Source: Mixta sp. Marseille-Q2659
GTDB lineage: Bacteria; Pseudomonadota; Gammaproteobacteria; Enterobacterales; Enterobacteriaceae
DNA: 64,000 nt
Direction of reading: 5' to 3'
Assembly: GCF_940807255.1 (NCBI RefSeq)
Contig: NZ_CALNWY010000003.1
Coordinates: forward strand, 1-64,000
Position 1 is the stretch's first letter; each line of letters begins with the position of its first letter. Under the pieces are notes generated by a model. The model ran no database searches, had not been told where the DNA came from, and was given only the letters and a program-made list of their open reading frames with translations. The translations under genes and the position numbers were made by a program. Below, in pieces: positions 50,873 through 59,915 of the stretch.

Positions 50873-53019
50873 GCGGCGTCTCCTTTCGCGGACTTGCTGC
50901 CGCCAGCGGCGCGCAGGATCTCATCGCGCGGGCCGTCGGCGACGATGCGGCCGTTATCCATCACCACAATGCGATCCACCAGCTTCAGCAGCGCCGGACG
51001 GTGCGTTACCAGCACCAGCGTGCGTCCGGTCAGCCAGTTTTTCATCTGGCGAATCACATGCTCCTCCAGCTGTTCATCCATTGAGGCGGTGGGTTCATCC
51101 AGCAGCACCACCTGCGGCTGACGCAGGATCATGCGGCTGATTAATACCATCTGGCGCTGGCCGCCGGACAGCCCGCGGCCGCCCTCGTTAATAATGCGAT
51201 CCAGGCTGGCGGCATCCTGCTGCACCAGGCTTAGCGCGCCGCTGACGCGCAGCGCCTGCAGCATCTCCTGCTCGCTGGCGTGCGGATTGCCCAGCATCAG
51301 GTTTTGCCGCAGCGTACCGAAAAAGAGCCGCGAATCCTGCGACAGCCAGCCGAGCTGACGGCGCAAATCAATCGGGTCGATGCGATTAATATCCACGCCA
51401 TCGACAATCACCTTGCCCTGCGAGGCTTTCGCCTGCCCGGCCAGCAGCTTCAGCAACGTCGATTTACCAGCGCCCACCTTGCCCAGTAGCGCGATGCGCT
51501 CGCCCGGCTTGATCTGTAACTGGCCAATATTCAGCACGTTTTTGACATTTTCTTCGTCATAGGTGTACTGCACGTTGCGCAGATCGTAATGACCGGTCAG
51601 CGTCGGGCAGTGCGCCATTTCACCCTCTTCCGCCTGATCGAGCGGCTTTTTCAGCAGCTCATCCAGCCCTTTCATGGCGCTTTTGGCGTGCTGCCAGCGC
51701 GAGAAGATCATGGTCAGCTGCATCAGCGGCGCGATGGTGCGCGACGACAGCAGGCTGCTGGCGACCAGCGTACCGGTGGTAATATCGCCCGCCAGCACCA
51801 GGTAGGTACCGAATACCAGCATCCCGGCATAAGTAAGCTGCTGCACCGAGGATGCCCAGCCGGTAAGCCGCGCGCCCCACAGCCGCTGCTTCATGCCGAT
51901 CGCGGCGCTCACCTCATGCGTCTGCTCCCACTGGCGCTGAAAATAAGGCTCCGCCTGTAGCGCCTTAATATCCTCCACGCCCTCGATGGTCTCTACCAGC
52001 ACCGCGTTACGCAGCGCGCCTTCGCGCATTCCCTCTTTCGCCAGCCGCGCCATCGGGATCTGCACCAGCAGGCCAGGGATCACGATCAGCGGGATCGCCA
52101 GCAGCGGAATAATCACCAACGGGCCGCCGATAAAACCCATGATAAACAGAAACAGAATGATAAAAGGCAGATCCGCCGCCGCGCCGACGGTGGTTGAGGT
52201 CAGTAGTTCGCGTACCTGATCAATCTCGCGCAGCTGCGAGATAAAGGATCCGGTGGATTTGGGCCGCGCCTCGTTGCGAATGTTCATCGCGCGCGCAAAC
52301 AGCATGGAGGAGACTTTCAGGTCGATGCGTTTCCCCATCAGATCGGAAACCTGGGTGCGCATCAGGCGGATCAGATATTCAATGGCGGCGGCGATCAGCA
52401 CGCCGACAAACAGCACCCACAGCGTTGGCTCCGATTGCGCCGGGATCACCCGGTCGTAAATCTGCATAGAGAACAGAATGCCCGCCAGCGCCAGCACGTT
52501 GCTCACCACCGACGCCAGCGAGATCTCGGCGATGCGCCGTCCCATGCCGCGAAAGTTTTTCCAGAACCAGTGCTGTTCGTAGGGCTGAACAAACTCATCG
52601 ATACGCGCATCGCGTCCGCGCGCCGCCACACCAGGCACCGCCACCTGCTGCTGGCTCTGCGCCAGCAACTCCTGCAGATCGCTTTCGCGCACCACGTCGC
52701 CGCCTTCACTGAGCCAGTAGCGTGCGCGCCCTTCGGCGTCGATCGCCTCGATGACCGCCACGCTGCCGTTTTCCAGCAGCAGAATGACCGGCGTCACCTC
52801 CTGGCGCCAGCGCAGCTTATCACGCGGGGTCATGGTTAAATGCAGGCCCAGCAGGCCCGCCAACCGCTCCAGCTGCTGATCCGGCGTCAAATGCTCAAAC
52901 CAGCGCATCTGTTGACGCAGCGTTTTGCCATCGGCTGGCTTGCCGAAGCGGGCGGCTACCCGCAGCATCGCCGCAATCCAGTTATCGGTTGGGGTGGTCA
53001 TAGTCGCTGCCTTATTCAT
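50869..53019 (-). CDS. T1SS ABC exporter, LapB-like
   Basis: A 716-residue exporter. The N-terminal 130 residues resemble a C39 peptidase-like domain but contain no cysteine, so it is a non-catalytic CLD used for substrate binding. Six helices occupy about 165-440, and the ATPase domain has Walker A GKVGAGKS at 513-520, signature LSGGQRQM and Walker B VVLLDEPTASMD. This is the type that exports large RTX/Ig-like adhesins such as LapA and BapA. ATG 53019 chosen; Met7 is possible. The tolC-like gene ends 17 bp upstream. Confidence 0.93.
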   Translation of the reverse strand: MNKAATMTTPTDNWIAAMLRVAARFGKPADGKTLRQQMRWFEHLTPDQQLERLAGLLGLHLTMTPRDKLRWRQEVTPVILLLENGSVAVIEAIDAEGRARYWLSEGGDVVRESDLQELLAQSQQQVAVPGVAARGRDARIDEFVQPYEQHWFWKNFRGMGRRIAEISLASVVSNVLALAGILFSMQIYDRVIPAQSEPTLWVLFVGVLIAAAIEYLIRLMRTQVSDLMGKRIDLKVSSMLFARAMNIRNEARPKSTGSFISQLREIDQVRELLTSTTVGAAADLPFIILFLFIMGFIGGPLVIIPLLAIPLIVIPGLLVQIPMARLAKEGMREGALRNAVLVETIEGVEDIKALQAEPYFQRQWEQTHEVSAAIGMKQRLWGARLTGWASSVQQLTYAGMLVFGTYLVLAGDITTGTLVASSLLSSRTIAPLMQLTMIFSRWQHAKSAMKGLDELLKKPLDQAEEGEMAHCPTLTGHYDLRNVQYTYDEENVKNVLNIGQLQIKPGERIALLGKVGAGKSTLLKLLAGQAKASQGKVIVDGVDINRIDPIDLRRQLGWLSQDSRLFFGTLRQNLMLGNPHASEQEMLQALRVSGALSLVQQDAASLDRIINEGGRGLSGGQRQMVLISRMILRQPQVVLLDEPTASMDEQLEEHVIRQMKNWLTGRTLVLVTHRPALLKLVDRIVVMDNGRIVADGPRDEILRAAGGSKSAKGDAA

Positions 53020-53036
53020 TTGTCGTTGCCTGCGCC

Positions 53037-54392
53037 CTACTTCAGTGAAGGCAGCATTTCGCCGCTGTTTTTCTCACGGTCGATGCCCATGATATCGAGC
53101 AGATTGTCCACCGCGGCGGCATAGCGCACCGTGGCATTCCAGCCGTCATAGAGCGCCGTAATGCGCATGCTGTCCGCCTGGAACACATCCTGTTCGACGC
53201 TGAGCAGATCGTTGAGGCTGCGCTTGCTGAGACGATATTCATCGGCATAAACCGAACGGGTATGCTCCGCGCTTTCCAGCTGCGCTTCGCCCGCCTGCTG
53301 ACGCTGCTGCGCGCCGATCATATCGGCGTAGGCGGTAGAGGCGTTCTGATTAATCGTCAGTTTGGCGCGCTGGATCTCCGCCTGCGCCGCCTCGCGCTCC
53401 GCCTCGGCCGAGCGGGTTTTGGCATTCACCAGCCCGCCCTGATAGAGCGGCGCCTCAACCCGTAGCTGTAGCTCGTCGTCCCAGTAAGAGCGGTTATCGT
53501 TTTCATAGCGGGTGCGTCCCGCCTCTACCTTAATGGTTGGCCAGTGATTGGAGGCCGCCTGATTAATACGTTCACGCGCCGCCTCCTGCTTTGCCTGCGC
53601 GCTGCGTACCGCCGCGCTCTTCTCATAGGCGATGCGATCGAGCGTGATCTGCTGTTGCAGCAGCGATTCCGGCAGTTCCGGCAGGTTATCGGAGATAACG
53701 CCGGTAAGAACGGTAAGCTGCGCCTGCGCCGAGCGCTGTTGGGCGCGGTACTGCTCCAGCGTCGCGCGCATACCCGCCAGCCGCGTCCCCGCCTGCAGCA
53801 CATCGGACTGTGAGTTGAGTCCGGCGTCAGCGCGCAGCGTGGCAATGTCACGCACATGCTCCAGCGAAGCGATATTTTTGCGCGCCGACACCACCAGCGC
53901 CTGATAGCGCTTGACCTCCAGATAGGCCTTCAGCGTGTCGGAAGCGACGGTAGTCATGGTGTCAAACAGCGCAAAGCGGTAGGCATCGGAAAGGGCGTGC
54001 TGTTCATCAATCGCCCCGTTAGTGCGGCCAAAGTCATACAGCAGCTGGCTCAGGGTCACGCCAGCGGAAGCGGTATTATTCAGGCTGCCGGAGGAGTCGG
54101 TCTGGTGCGATCGGCCGCCGGTGCCCTGCAATGAGATTTGCGGATACCAGGCGCTTTTCGCTGCGTCCAGCTCCGCCTCGCCAACATTAATCTGTGCGGC
54201 GGCCTGGGCAATTTGCGGGTTACGGGCAAAGGCGCGCAGGATCGCATCGCGCAGCGTCAGGGTAGCGATCTGCTCCTCAGTTGGCGCGGCGCGCCAGTTA
54301 AATTCGGCTTTCGGCTCTGACGCCGCCCAGACGGGAGAACTGACGGCACAGCAGAGGGAACTCAGGCAAAAGGAAACAAGGAGTTTACGCAT
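53037..54392 (-). CDS. T1SS outer-membrane pore, TolC family
   Basis: A 451-residue TolC-like (LapE/BapB-type) protein: signal peptide MRKLLVSFCLSSLCCAVSSPVWA, then two OEP repeats. The first is LRDAILRAFARNPQIAQAAAQINVGEAELDAAKSAWYPQ (in segments), the second INQAASNHWPTIKVEAG with LEAPLYQGG-like text (RVEAPLYQGGLVNAKTR). ALYDGWNATVRYAAAVDNLLDIMGI ends the helical part. It forms the exit duct with the HlyD and ABC proteins and is co-transcribed with them. Confidence 0.92.
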   Translation of the reverse strand: MRKLLVSFCLSSLCCAVSSPVWAASEPKAEFNWRAAPTEEQIATLTLRDAILRAFARNPQIAQAAAQINVGEAELDAAKSAWYPQISLQGTGGRSHQTDSSGSLNNTASAGVTLSQLLYDFGRTNGAIDEQHALSDAYRFALFDTMTTVASDTLKAYLEVKRYQALVVSARKNIASLEHVRDIATLRADAGLNSQSDVLQAGTRLAGMRATLEQYRAQQRSAQAQLTVLTGVISDNLPELPESLLQQQITLDRIAYEKSAAVRSAQAKQEAARERINQAASNHWPTIKVEAGRTRYENDNRSYWDDELQLRVEAPLYQGGLVNAKTRSAEAEREAAQAEIQRAKLTINQNASTAYADMIGAQQRQQAGEAQLESAEHTRSVYADEYRLSKRSLNDLLSVEQDVFQADSMRITALYDGWNATVRYAAAVDNLLDIMGIDREKNSGEMLPSLK

Positions 54393-54600
54393 GCAGTAAT
54401 GTTGGCCTTCTTTTATCCATACAAACGGGGCTGATGCCGGCTGCCGACCGTTACTGTATTAATTCTGTGTAAGATAACACCATGAATTATTACAGAGTTC
54501 CATTCACTTTATTAATCTAACATCACATTTTTTCTGTCTTAATTTTTACACTTTCAAGTAAATAACCGTATTAAAGCGCTAAAAAAGCGTTAAGCAACGG

Positions 54601-54627
54601 CAAAACGGCGACATCCTGTCGCCGTAA
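54601..54627 (-). terminator. Terminator after the Ig-like protein gene
   Basis: A 9-bp ACGGCGACA/TGTCGCCGT stem with a three-base loop, then TTTT on the minus strand, between the Ig-like protein and the tolC-like gene. It may reduce transcription of the exporter genes relative to the substrate. Confidence 0.75.
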
Positions 54628-54678
54628 ACATTAATAAAACCACTTTATTAATCAGGTGAAATCTTAAGATTCGCGAAC

Positions 54679-57600
54679 CTAAACTACCTGCTGTAAATGC
54701 TGTTGTTGTAGCGCATCGGCCAGCGTCGTTTCCGTTGCTGCAGGATAAACGGCATCAGCGTGCTGCATCTCAACCAGCGAACCTGCAGAGAGGTTTTGCC
54801 ACATATCTGCCGGCGCGGCGGGCAGCGAAACATCGGCATCGGTCGCGGTAGCAGGCGCCACGCTCTCTGTACCGCCGCTTGCCTCGTTGGTCAGGGCATT
54901 GGTACTGGCGGGCGAGCCGACATCAACAGTCGGGGCATCTGCACCGACCGCTGACTTCGCCGTTGCGCCCTGCTCCGTCGCGCTGTCGGTCAGATGGGCA
55001 ATCAGCGCACTAACGGAAGGCTGGTCGTTACTGCTTAATCCCAGCGCCGACGCATCGAACGCCGTCTGCTGCGCTTCAGGCGCGCTTGCAGCATGATGAG
55101 ATTCGGACGCCTGCTCGCTGACCGTTGCCGTTTCGGCGGCGAACGTATGGACGGAACTCTCCTGAACCGTTGCCGCATGGCTATCGCTCAGGGTGGTCAC
55201 GCCATCATCGTCAACGGTGATGATTTTGGTCTGGATGTTACGTGCCGGCGTCGGCTTCCCGCTTCCTGAGTTGTCAAAAAGGGTGGTCATGGTAGAGATA
55301 AGGGTATAGCTGCCGGGGGTCAGCGTCGCGACATCGCTGGCCGGTACCGTTAACTGCCAGTGTGCGTAAGGCCAGTCGTCCCCGATCACGGTAGTATTAT
55401 AGGTTTTTCCGTTCAGCTGTACCTCGACGGTCGATCCCACCAGCGGCCCTTCTCCCCACAGTGATGAACCGATCACCAAATCCTGATGTTTTTCATCGCC
55501 GCTCAGATGATTATCGCCGCTGACGGTATCGATGGTGTAAGTGATCGGGTAGTTATAAGGAAAACCGACGTCCAGCGAGATCGGACGGCTGGCGGAAAAC
55601 TGATTGCCCTCCGCATCCTGAAAAGTGACGGTGGCATGGGTGGTGTCGCCGTTTTGCAGGTTAAAAACGTCTTTAATAAAGACACTCCAGATGCCATCGC
55701 TGGTAACCGTGCCGCTAAAATGTTTATCGCCGATCAGCAGTTTGACGGTGCTGCCGGCAGGAATATTTTCTACACGGCCGGTCGCATACTGATTGGCTTC
55801 GATCTCATAGTAATCGCCCTGATCGTCGCCATACAGCGGATCCATGGTTAATACCGGCGTTTCCCTCCCTTCGCCGTTGGGGCTAATGGTCAGCGTTTTC
55901 GCTACCTGATTTACGCCCTGCTGCGTCACCAGCGAGGCCAGCAGCGTGACATGGCCTTCGTTCGGCAGCGCCTGCACATCCTCTTTGGGTATAGTCAGTA
56001 CCCAGCGGCTTTCGCTGGTGGTTTTCGTGCTATAGGTATGGCCATTCAGCGTGACCTGTACCTCGTAGCCTGCACCGATAAAGCGTCCCCAGCCGGAAAC
56101 AACCAGATCGCCGCCGCGCTCGACCGCGCTCAGCACATCGTCGCCGGTGACTTTATTCATAAACAGGCTGGGCAAACGGCTGGTGGAGTTAACCAGCGTA
56201 AATTGCGTATTAACCTGATGTTCAACGCCGTTGGTATCGATATGCCCGGCGACAACGCTAACTTTGCCATCAGGAATCGCACCGATATCGCTTTCCGGCA
56301 CGGTGACATACCACATTGAATCGCTGCCCAACTTGCCGCTGTAGGTTTTGCCGTTCAGCGTTACCAGCACCGTATCACCCAGCATCCCCTCAAAGGCATA
56401 GCCGGAAATGATCGTATCGTTACCATGTTCGCTGCCGCTAACAGCGTTATTTCCGGAGATGGGATTAAACACCAGATCGGGATCGATTACGGTCACCACT
56501 TTCGTCTGGGTGCTGTTAACCTGCTGACCGGTGTATAAGGTGGCATTGATCGAGGCGATCACCGTATAGCTGCCCGGCGGCAGCGCCTGCACATCGCTGG
56601 CGGGCACGGTAATTTGCCAGTGGTTGTTATAGTCGCCGCCCTCCACCACGCCAGTATAGGTTTTGCCGTTTAGCGTGACGTAAACCGTTTCGCCGAAACC
56701 GAGGTTTTCCCCGGAAAAATTAGATCCGGTAATAATCAGATCGTTTTGCGCTTCCTGACCGTCAATCTTGCCATCAACGCTGATGGTATCGATCTGGAAA
56801 GCCATCGGATATTTGTAAGGATAGCTGGAGGGCTCCAGATGAATTTCGCGACTGGCCGCCGTTTCATTGCCCGCGCTGTCTTTCCAGCTCACCACCGCAT
56901 GGGTGGTATCGGCATTCTTCGCGTTATAGAGCTGACCGACCTTCACACTCCAGACACCGTCGTTGGTGACATCGCCATAAAAAACTTTGTCGCTGATGGT
57001 CAGCTTGACACGGCTGCCCGCCGGGATGTCGCTGGCGTGGCCGGTAATAAAGGTAGTCGCGCCGATTTCATAGCTACTGATGGTGTCATCGACGGAAACC
57101 GTATCGATGCTCAGCGTTGGCGTGACGCGGCCCGCGCCGTCGTTATTCAGCGTCAGGGTTTTCGCTATTTCCGCCACGCGCGTTTCATGGCCCAGCGAAG
57201 CGAGCAGCGTAATATTGCCGTCCGGCAGCGCCTGCACGTCCGCCTGCGGAACGGTAATCACCCAGCGGCTGTCCTGGGTGGTGGTGGCGTGATACTGATG
57301 ACCATTCAGCGTAACGATAACTTCATAACCTGCGCCGATATTGCGACCCCAGCCGGAAATCAACAGATCGCCGCCGCGCTCGACCGCGCTTAACACATCG
57401 TCGCCGGTTACTTTATTCAGATAGAGCGTCGGCACCGAGGTGGTTTGCGCGCCCGCCAGCAGGCTAATCTGGCTACCGGCCTGATGCAGCACGCCCGTGC
57501 TGTCGGTATAGCTGGCGCTGACCGCCACTTTGCCGTTAGGAATTTGCGCGATGTCGCTTTCCGGCACGGTGACATACCACACCGCGTCATTGCCCAGCGT

Positions 57601-57933
57601 GCCGCTGTAGCTTTTGCCATGCAGCGTAACGGTGACGGTATCGCCCGGATTGCCCGCGTTGACGTAGCCGGAAATCACCGTAGCGTTGCCGTGTTCGTAA
57701 TAGCCGATGTTGTTATCAATGGAGATCGGATTGATGCTGATGGTGGTGTCCGCCGCCGCGGCGGCCAACAGGCTGCTCTCTCCGGCAACGGCTGCCATCG
57801 ACGGTTCAGTGACGGCGACAGACGGAACGGCAACCGCTTCAGCGTCGGCGGCAGACGCCAGACTGGTCAGCAGCGTCGTTTCAGAAAAAGGGAGGGCAGC
57901 GGCAAGCCGTTGCTGGTTCGTGGTGTTGGCCAT
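54679..57933 (-). CDS. Large Ig-like repeat T1SS substrate (biofilm/adhesin type)
   Basis: A 1084-residue protein without an N-terminal signal peptide. Residues 1-66 are Ala/Ser/Val-rich. Eight Ig-like domains follow, arranged as ABCD (67-482) and A'B'C'D' (488-907). Matching pairs include B/B', where NKVTGDDVLSAVERGGDL occurs at 173-190 and 593-610, exactly 420 residues apart. Residues 910-1084 are a Ser/Thr/Ala-rich tail ending ALQQQHLQQVV, like the end of the giant adhesin. No cysteines noticed in the repeats. It is encoded just upstream of the T1SS genes in the same direction. Start ATG 57933 with AGGAG six bases away. A secreted or surface adhesin is inferred. Confidence 0.85.
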   Translation of the reverse strand: MANTTNQQRLAAALPFSETTLLTSLASAADAEAVAVPSVAVTEPSMAAVAGESSLLAAAAADTTISINPISIDNNIGYYEHGNATVISGYVNAGNPGDTVTVTLHGKSYSGTLGNDAVWYVTVPESDIAQIPNGKVAVSASYTDSTGVLHQAGSQISLLAGAQTTSVPTLYLNKVTGDDVLSAVERGGDLLISGWGRNIGAGYEVIVTLNGHQYHATTTQDSRWVITVPQADVQALPDGNITLLASLGHETRVAEIAKTLTLNNDGAGRVTPTLSIDTVSVDDTISSYEIGATTFITGHASDIPAGSRVKLTISDKVFYGDVTNDGVWSVKVGQLYNAKNADTTHAVVSWKDSAGNETAASREIHLEPSSYPYKYPMAFQIDTISVDGKIDGQEAQNDLIITGSNFSGENLGFGETVYVTLNGKTYTGVVEGGDYNNHWQITVPASDVQALPPGSYTVIASINATLYTGQQVNSTQTKVVTVIDPDLVFNPISGNNAVSGSEHGNDTIISGYAFEGMLGDTVLVTLNGKTYSGKLGSDSMWYVTVPESDIGAIPDGKVSVVAGHIDTNGVEHQVNTQFTLVNSTSRLPSLFMNKVTGDDVLSAVERGGDLVVSGWGRFIGAGYEVQVTLNGHTYSTKTTSESRWVLTIPKEDVQALPNEGHVTLLASLVTQQGVNQVAKTLTISPNGEGRETPVLTMDPLYGDDQGDYYEIEANQYATGRVENIPAGSTVKLLIGDKHFSGTVTSDGIWSVFIKDVFNLQNGDTTHATVTFQDAEGNQFSASRPISLDVGFPYNYPITYTIDTVSGDNHLSGDEKHQDLVIGSSLWGEGPLVGSTVEVQLNGKTYNTTVIGDDWPYAHWQLTVPASDVATLTPGSYTLISTMTTLFDNSGSGKPTPARNIQTKIITVDDDGVTTLSDSHAATVQESSVHTFAAETATVSEQASESHHAASAPEAQQTAFDASALGLSSNDQPSVSALIAHLTDSATEQGATAKSAVGADAPTVDVGSPASTNALTNEASGGTESVAPATATDADVSLPAAPADMWQNLSAGSLVEMQHADAVYPAATETTLADALQQQHLQQVV

Positions 57934-58616
57934 AAAACACTCCTGTGGCACCCGTTGAAAAAAGTCGTTAGTAAACGCATCCTGCGGAAAAATCCGGGAT
58001 GGTCTGCATAACATTATTTATCCTTTCATTACCCGAAAACGGGATCTGGTGCGCACCAGAGCTAAGTCAGCCCAATAACAAGGAATAAAAAGGTTAACTA
58101 AAAATCGCTAGTTAGCGAAATGCGCGAACAGATATAAAGAAAAGAGACGGCCGTAGCATCTCTGTCGGCTAATCATATCGATTAATAAAATTAATGGATG
58201 GTACCAGGAAAGCTCAGACGGGTTTCTATCTGGTTTTGCTTAAGCGACGCTAAATCCCTGAAAAAATGCAGGCTGTTTTTATACATCCGGCTGCGCTGTG
58301 AACGTCCGTTGCCGCTTTCGATCGTGCCGGATATCTCTGGTTAAATGTCGGTACTTTTAGGATTTAACCTGGTCAGGCCAGTTATGGATTTTTTATGGTC
58401 TGGCGAAAAGTTGCTTCAAAACAGCATTGCCAGTGAGTTAACGAATAAATCAGCCAGTCAACGACGCTACCTGACTGGCAAAGAAGGTTTAATGTTTAGT
58501 GGTATTTGTGACGGCTTTCCGATCCCCCACTATCAAATCTTGATAGCTTTAAGCGCGTTAAAAAACCCTCTGATTTGTGGGACATCACATTAGTACCAGC
58601 AAAATAAGGAACCGCT
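57934..58616. other. Gap between the Ig-like gene and the T6SS cassette
   Basis: About 680 bp. The left part should contain the promoter of the minus-strand Ig-like gene. An 82-codon frame at 58345-58593 (MSVLLGFNLVRPVMDFLWSG...) on the plus strand has no ribosome site and no recognised family; it could be a remnant of an older cassette gene. Nothing else is evident. Confidence 0.45.
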
Positions 58617-59138
58617 GTGGCATTACATGGAAGAATGATTTTGAATGGCGCTGATTACGCTCCGTTCAATCTGTACGGCGTTGGCGTATTTATGGCGCAT
58701 TCGGGGTTGAGCGCCTACCGGAACAATGCAAATTGTGGGGCTGTTCCAAACACAGGCCCCATCCCCCCAGGTAAATACTGGATTATTGATCGTAAAGAAA
58801 GTAATTGGTTCTCTCAAAAGAAGGAAGAAATCCACGACGAAATTAACCGAATCATTGGGCGGCATGAGTTTGGTAGAACCGATTGGTTTGCACTCTGGCG
58901 TGATGACTGGGGAATTGATGATTACACGTGGATTGAAGGTGTAAGAAGGGGAAATTTTAGACTGCACCCCGGCACTATTTCTAAAGGGTGCATAACCATC
59001 GCCCATAATTCTGATTTTGCCTCGATCCGTAATGCGCTTATAAATACATCGCTTATGCAGGTTCCCTGTAAACGGACACTTATGGCTCGCGGCTGGGTGG
59101 AGGTAGTAGCTGGTGGCTATAAAAACAGCTGTCCGTAG
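58617..59138 (+). CDS. Tlde1-like T6SS effector (DUF2778)
   Basis: A 173-residue protein with the DUF2778 layout: N-terminal beta region (MALHGRMILNGADYAPFNLYG), the GPIPPGKYWI signature near residue 47, and the L,D-transpeptidase-like active site His117...Gly124-Cys125 (FRLHPGTISKGCITI). Family members (Tlde1) are T6SS toxins that act on peptidoglycan tetrapeptides of rivals. Start is GTG 58617 with AAGGA six bases upstream. It overlaps the candidate immunity gene by 26 bp. No signal peptide, as expected for Hcp/VgrG delivery. AT-rich relative to neighbours. Confidence 0.8.
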   Translation: MALHGRMILNGADYAPFNLYGVGVFMAHSGLSAYRNNANCGAVPNTGPIPPGKYWIIDRKESNWFSQKKEEIHDEINRIIGRHEFGRTDWFALWRDDWGIDDYTWIEGVRRGNFRLHPGTISKGCITIAHNSDFASIRNALINTSLMQVPCKRTLMARGWVEVVAGGYKNSCP

Positions 59139-59379
59139 AACCAGTAAAGTTATCTACTTTACTGTTTTGTTATTCTTTGTCGGACATATATTGCCGCCGC
59201 CTGAATCCTATATTAATTACGATGCCGCCAGAAAATTTGCGTTATTCATTAACAATAATGAAAATGCAGAATCTATGTATGAAGCTTATTCATACATAGA
59301 CTGGTTTACGATACTGGTTATTATCGTCACGTTTTACATCTTAACAATGAAGTTAATCAGAAAAATAAGGAACGCATAA
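59113..59379 (+). CDS. Candidate immunity protein, two-TM
   Basis: An 88-residue protein with one helix near 13-29 (VIYFTVLLFFVGHIL) and another near 65-82 (WFTILVIIVTFYILTM), enclosing a roughly 35-residue loop that would face the periplasm, where a Tlde1 toxin acts. GTG 59113 with GGAGG nine bases upstream, 26 bp inside the effector gene, so translation is coupled. No family recognised; immunity is inferred from position and topology. Confidence 0.65.
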   Translation: MAIKTAVRRTSKVIYFTVLLFFVGHILPPPESYINYDAARKFALFINNNENAESMYEAYSYIDWFTILVIIVTFYILTMKLIRKIRNA

Positions 59380-59380
59380 C

Positions 59381-59871
59381 ATGCCTATCCCTCCGTATAT
59401 GTGGCTTAAAGATGATGGCGGCGCAGATATTAAGGGTTCTGTCGATGTACAAGACCGCGAAGGAAGCATAGAAATCCTGGGGCTTAGTCACGGCATCACC
59501 TCCCGGTAGACAGTACCAACGGGAAAATTACCGGTACACGCCAGCACTCATCTATGATGATTGAAAAGGACGTTGATAGCTCTACGCCCTATTTATATAA
59601 AGCTGCGGCCACGGGCCAGACGCTAAAAAGTGCGGAGATTCATTTTTACCATATTAATAACGCCGGGCAGGAAGTTTGCTACTACATAGTGTTTATGGAA
59701 AACGTGAAAATTACTGGCGTTAATTGTGGTGTGCCTAACGTTAAATTAGCGGGCAATGACAAAATAAACCATGTTGAGAGCGTCAGTATTCAGTATGAAA
59801 AAATTACCTGGCGCATCGTTGATGGAAATATCCAGTATACTGACGCCTGGAGCGAACGCCCTTCTGCCTAA
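59381..59871 (+). pseudogene. hcp: T6SS tube protein Hcp, frameshifted
   Basis: The first 39 codons (MPIPPYMWLKDDGGADIKGS, then VDVQDREGSIEILGLSHGI) and a second frame from about 59497 (HLPVDSTNGKITGTRQHSS to the terminal DAWSERPSA) together make a normal 163-residue Hcp with TGQTLKSAEIHFYHIN and QYEKITW. One base, probably a C beside 59497, is missing, so the first frame ends at TAG 59507. Hcp forms the T6SS tube and carries small effectors. Its ATG lies one base after the immunity gene stop. Functional only if the deletion is a sequencing error. Confidence 0.88.
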
Positions 59872-59873
59872 AA

Positions 59874-59898
59874 AAACGGGGCGCATGGCGCCCCGTTT
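59874..59898. terminator. Bidirectional terminator, hcp/adhesin
   Basis: An 11-bp stem AAACGGGGCGC/GCGCCCCGTTT with an ATG loop. The T-run is longer on the minus strand, so it mainly terminates the giant adhesin gene. Confidence 0.85.
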
Positions 59899-59915
59899 AA
59901 CGCACTTTCCTGGCG

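Noticed and set aside
57445..58011. 188-codon plus-strand frame opposite the Ig-like gene start
   Set aside because: Antisense shadow of the repeat gene with no ribosome site.
58345..58593. 82-codon frame before the T6SS effector
   Set aside because: No ribosome site or known family; mentioned only as a possible remnant.
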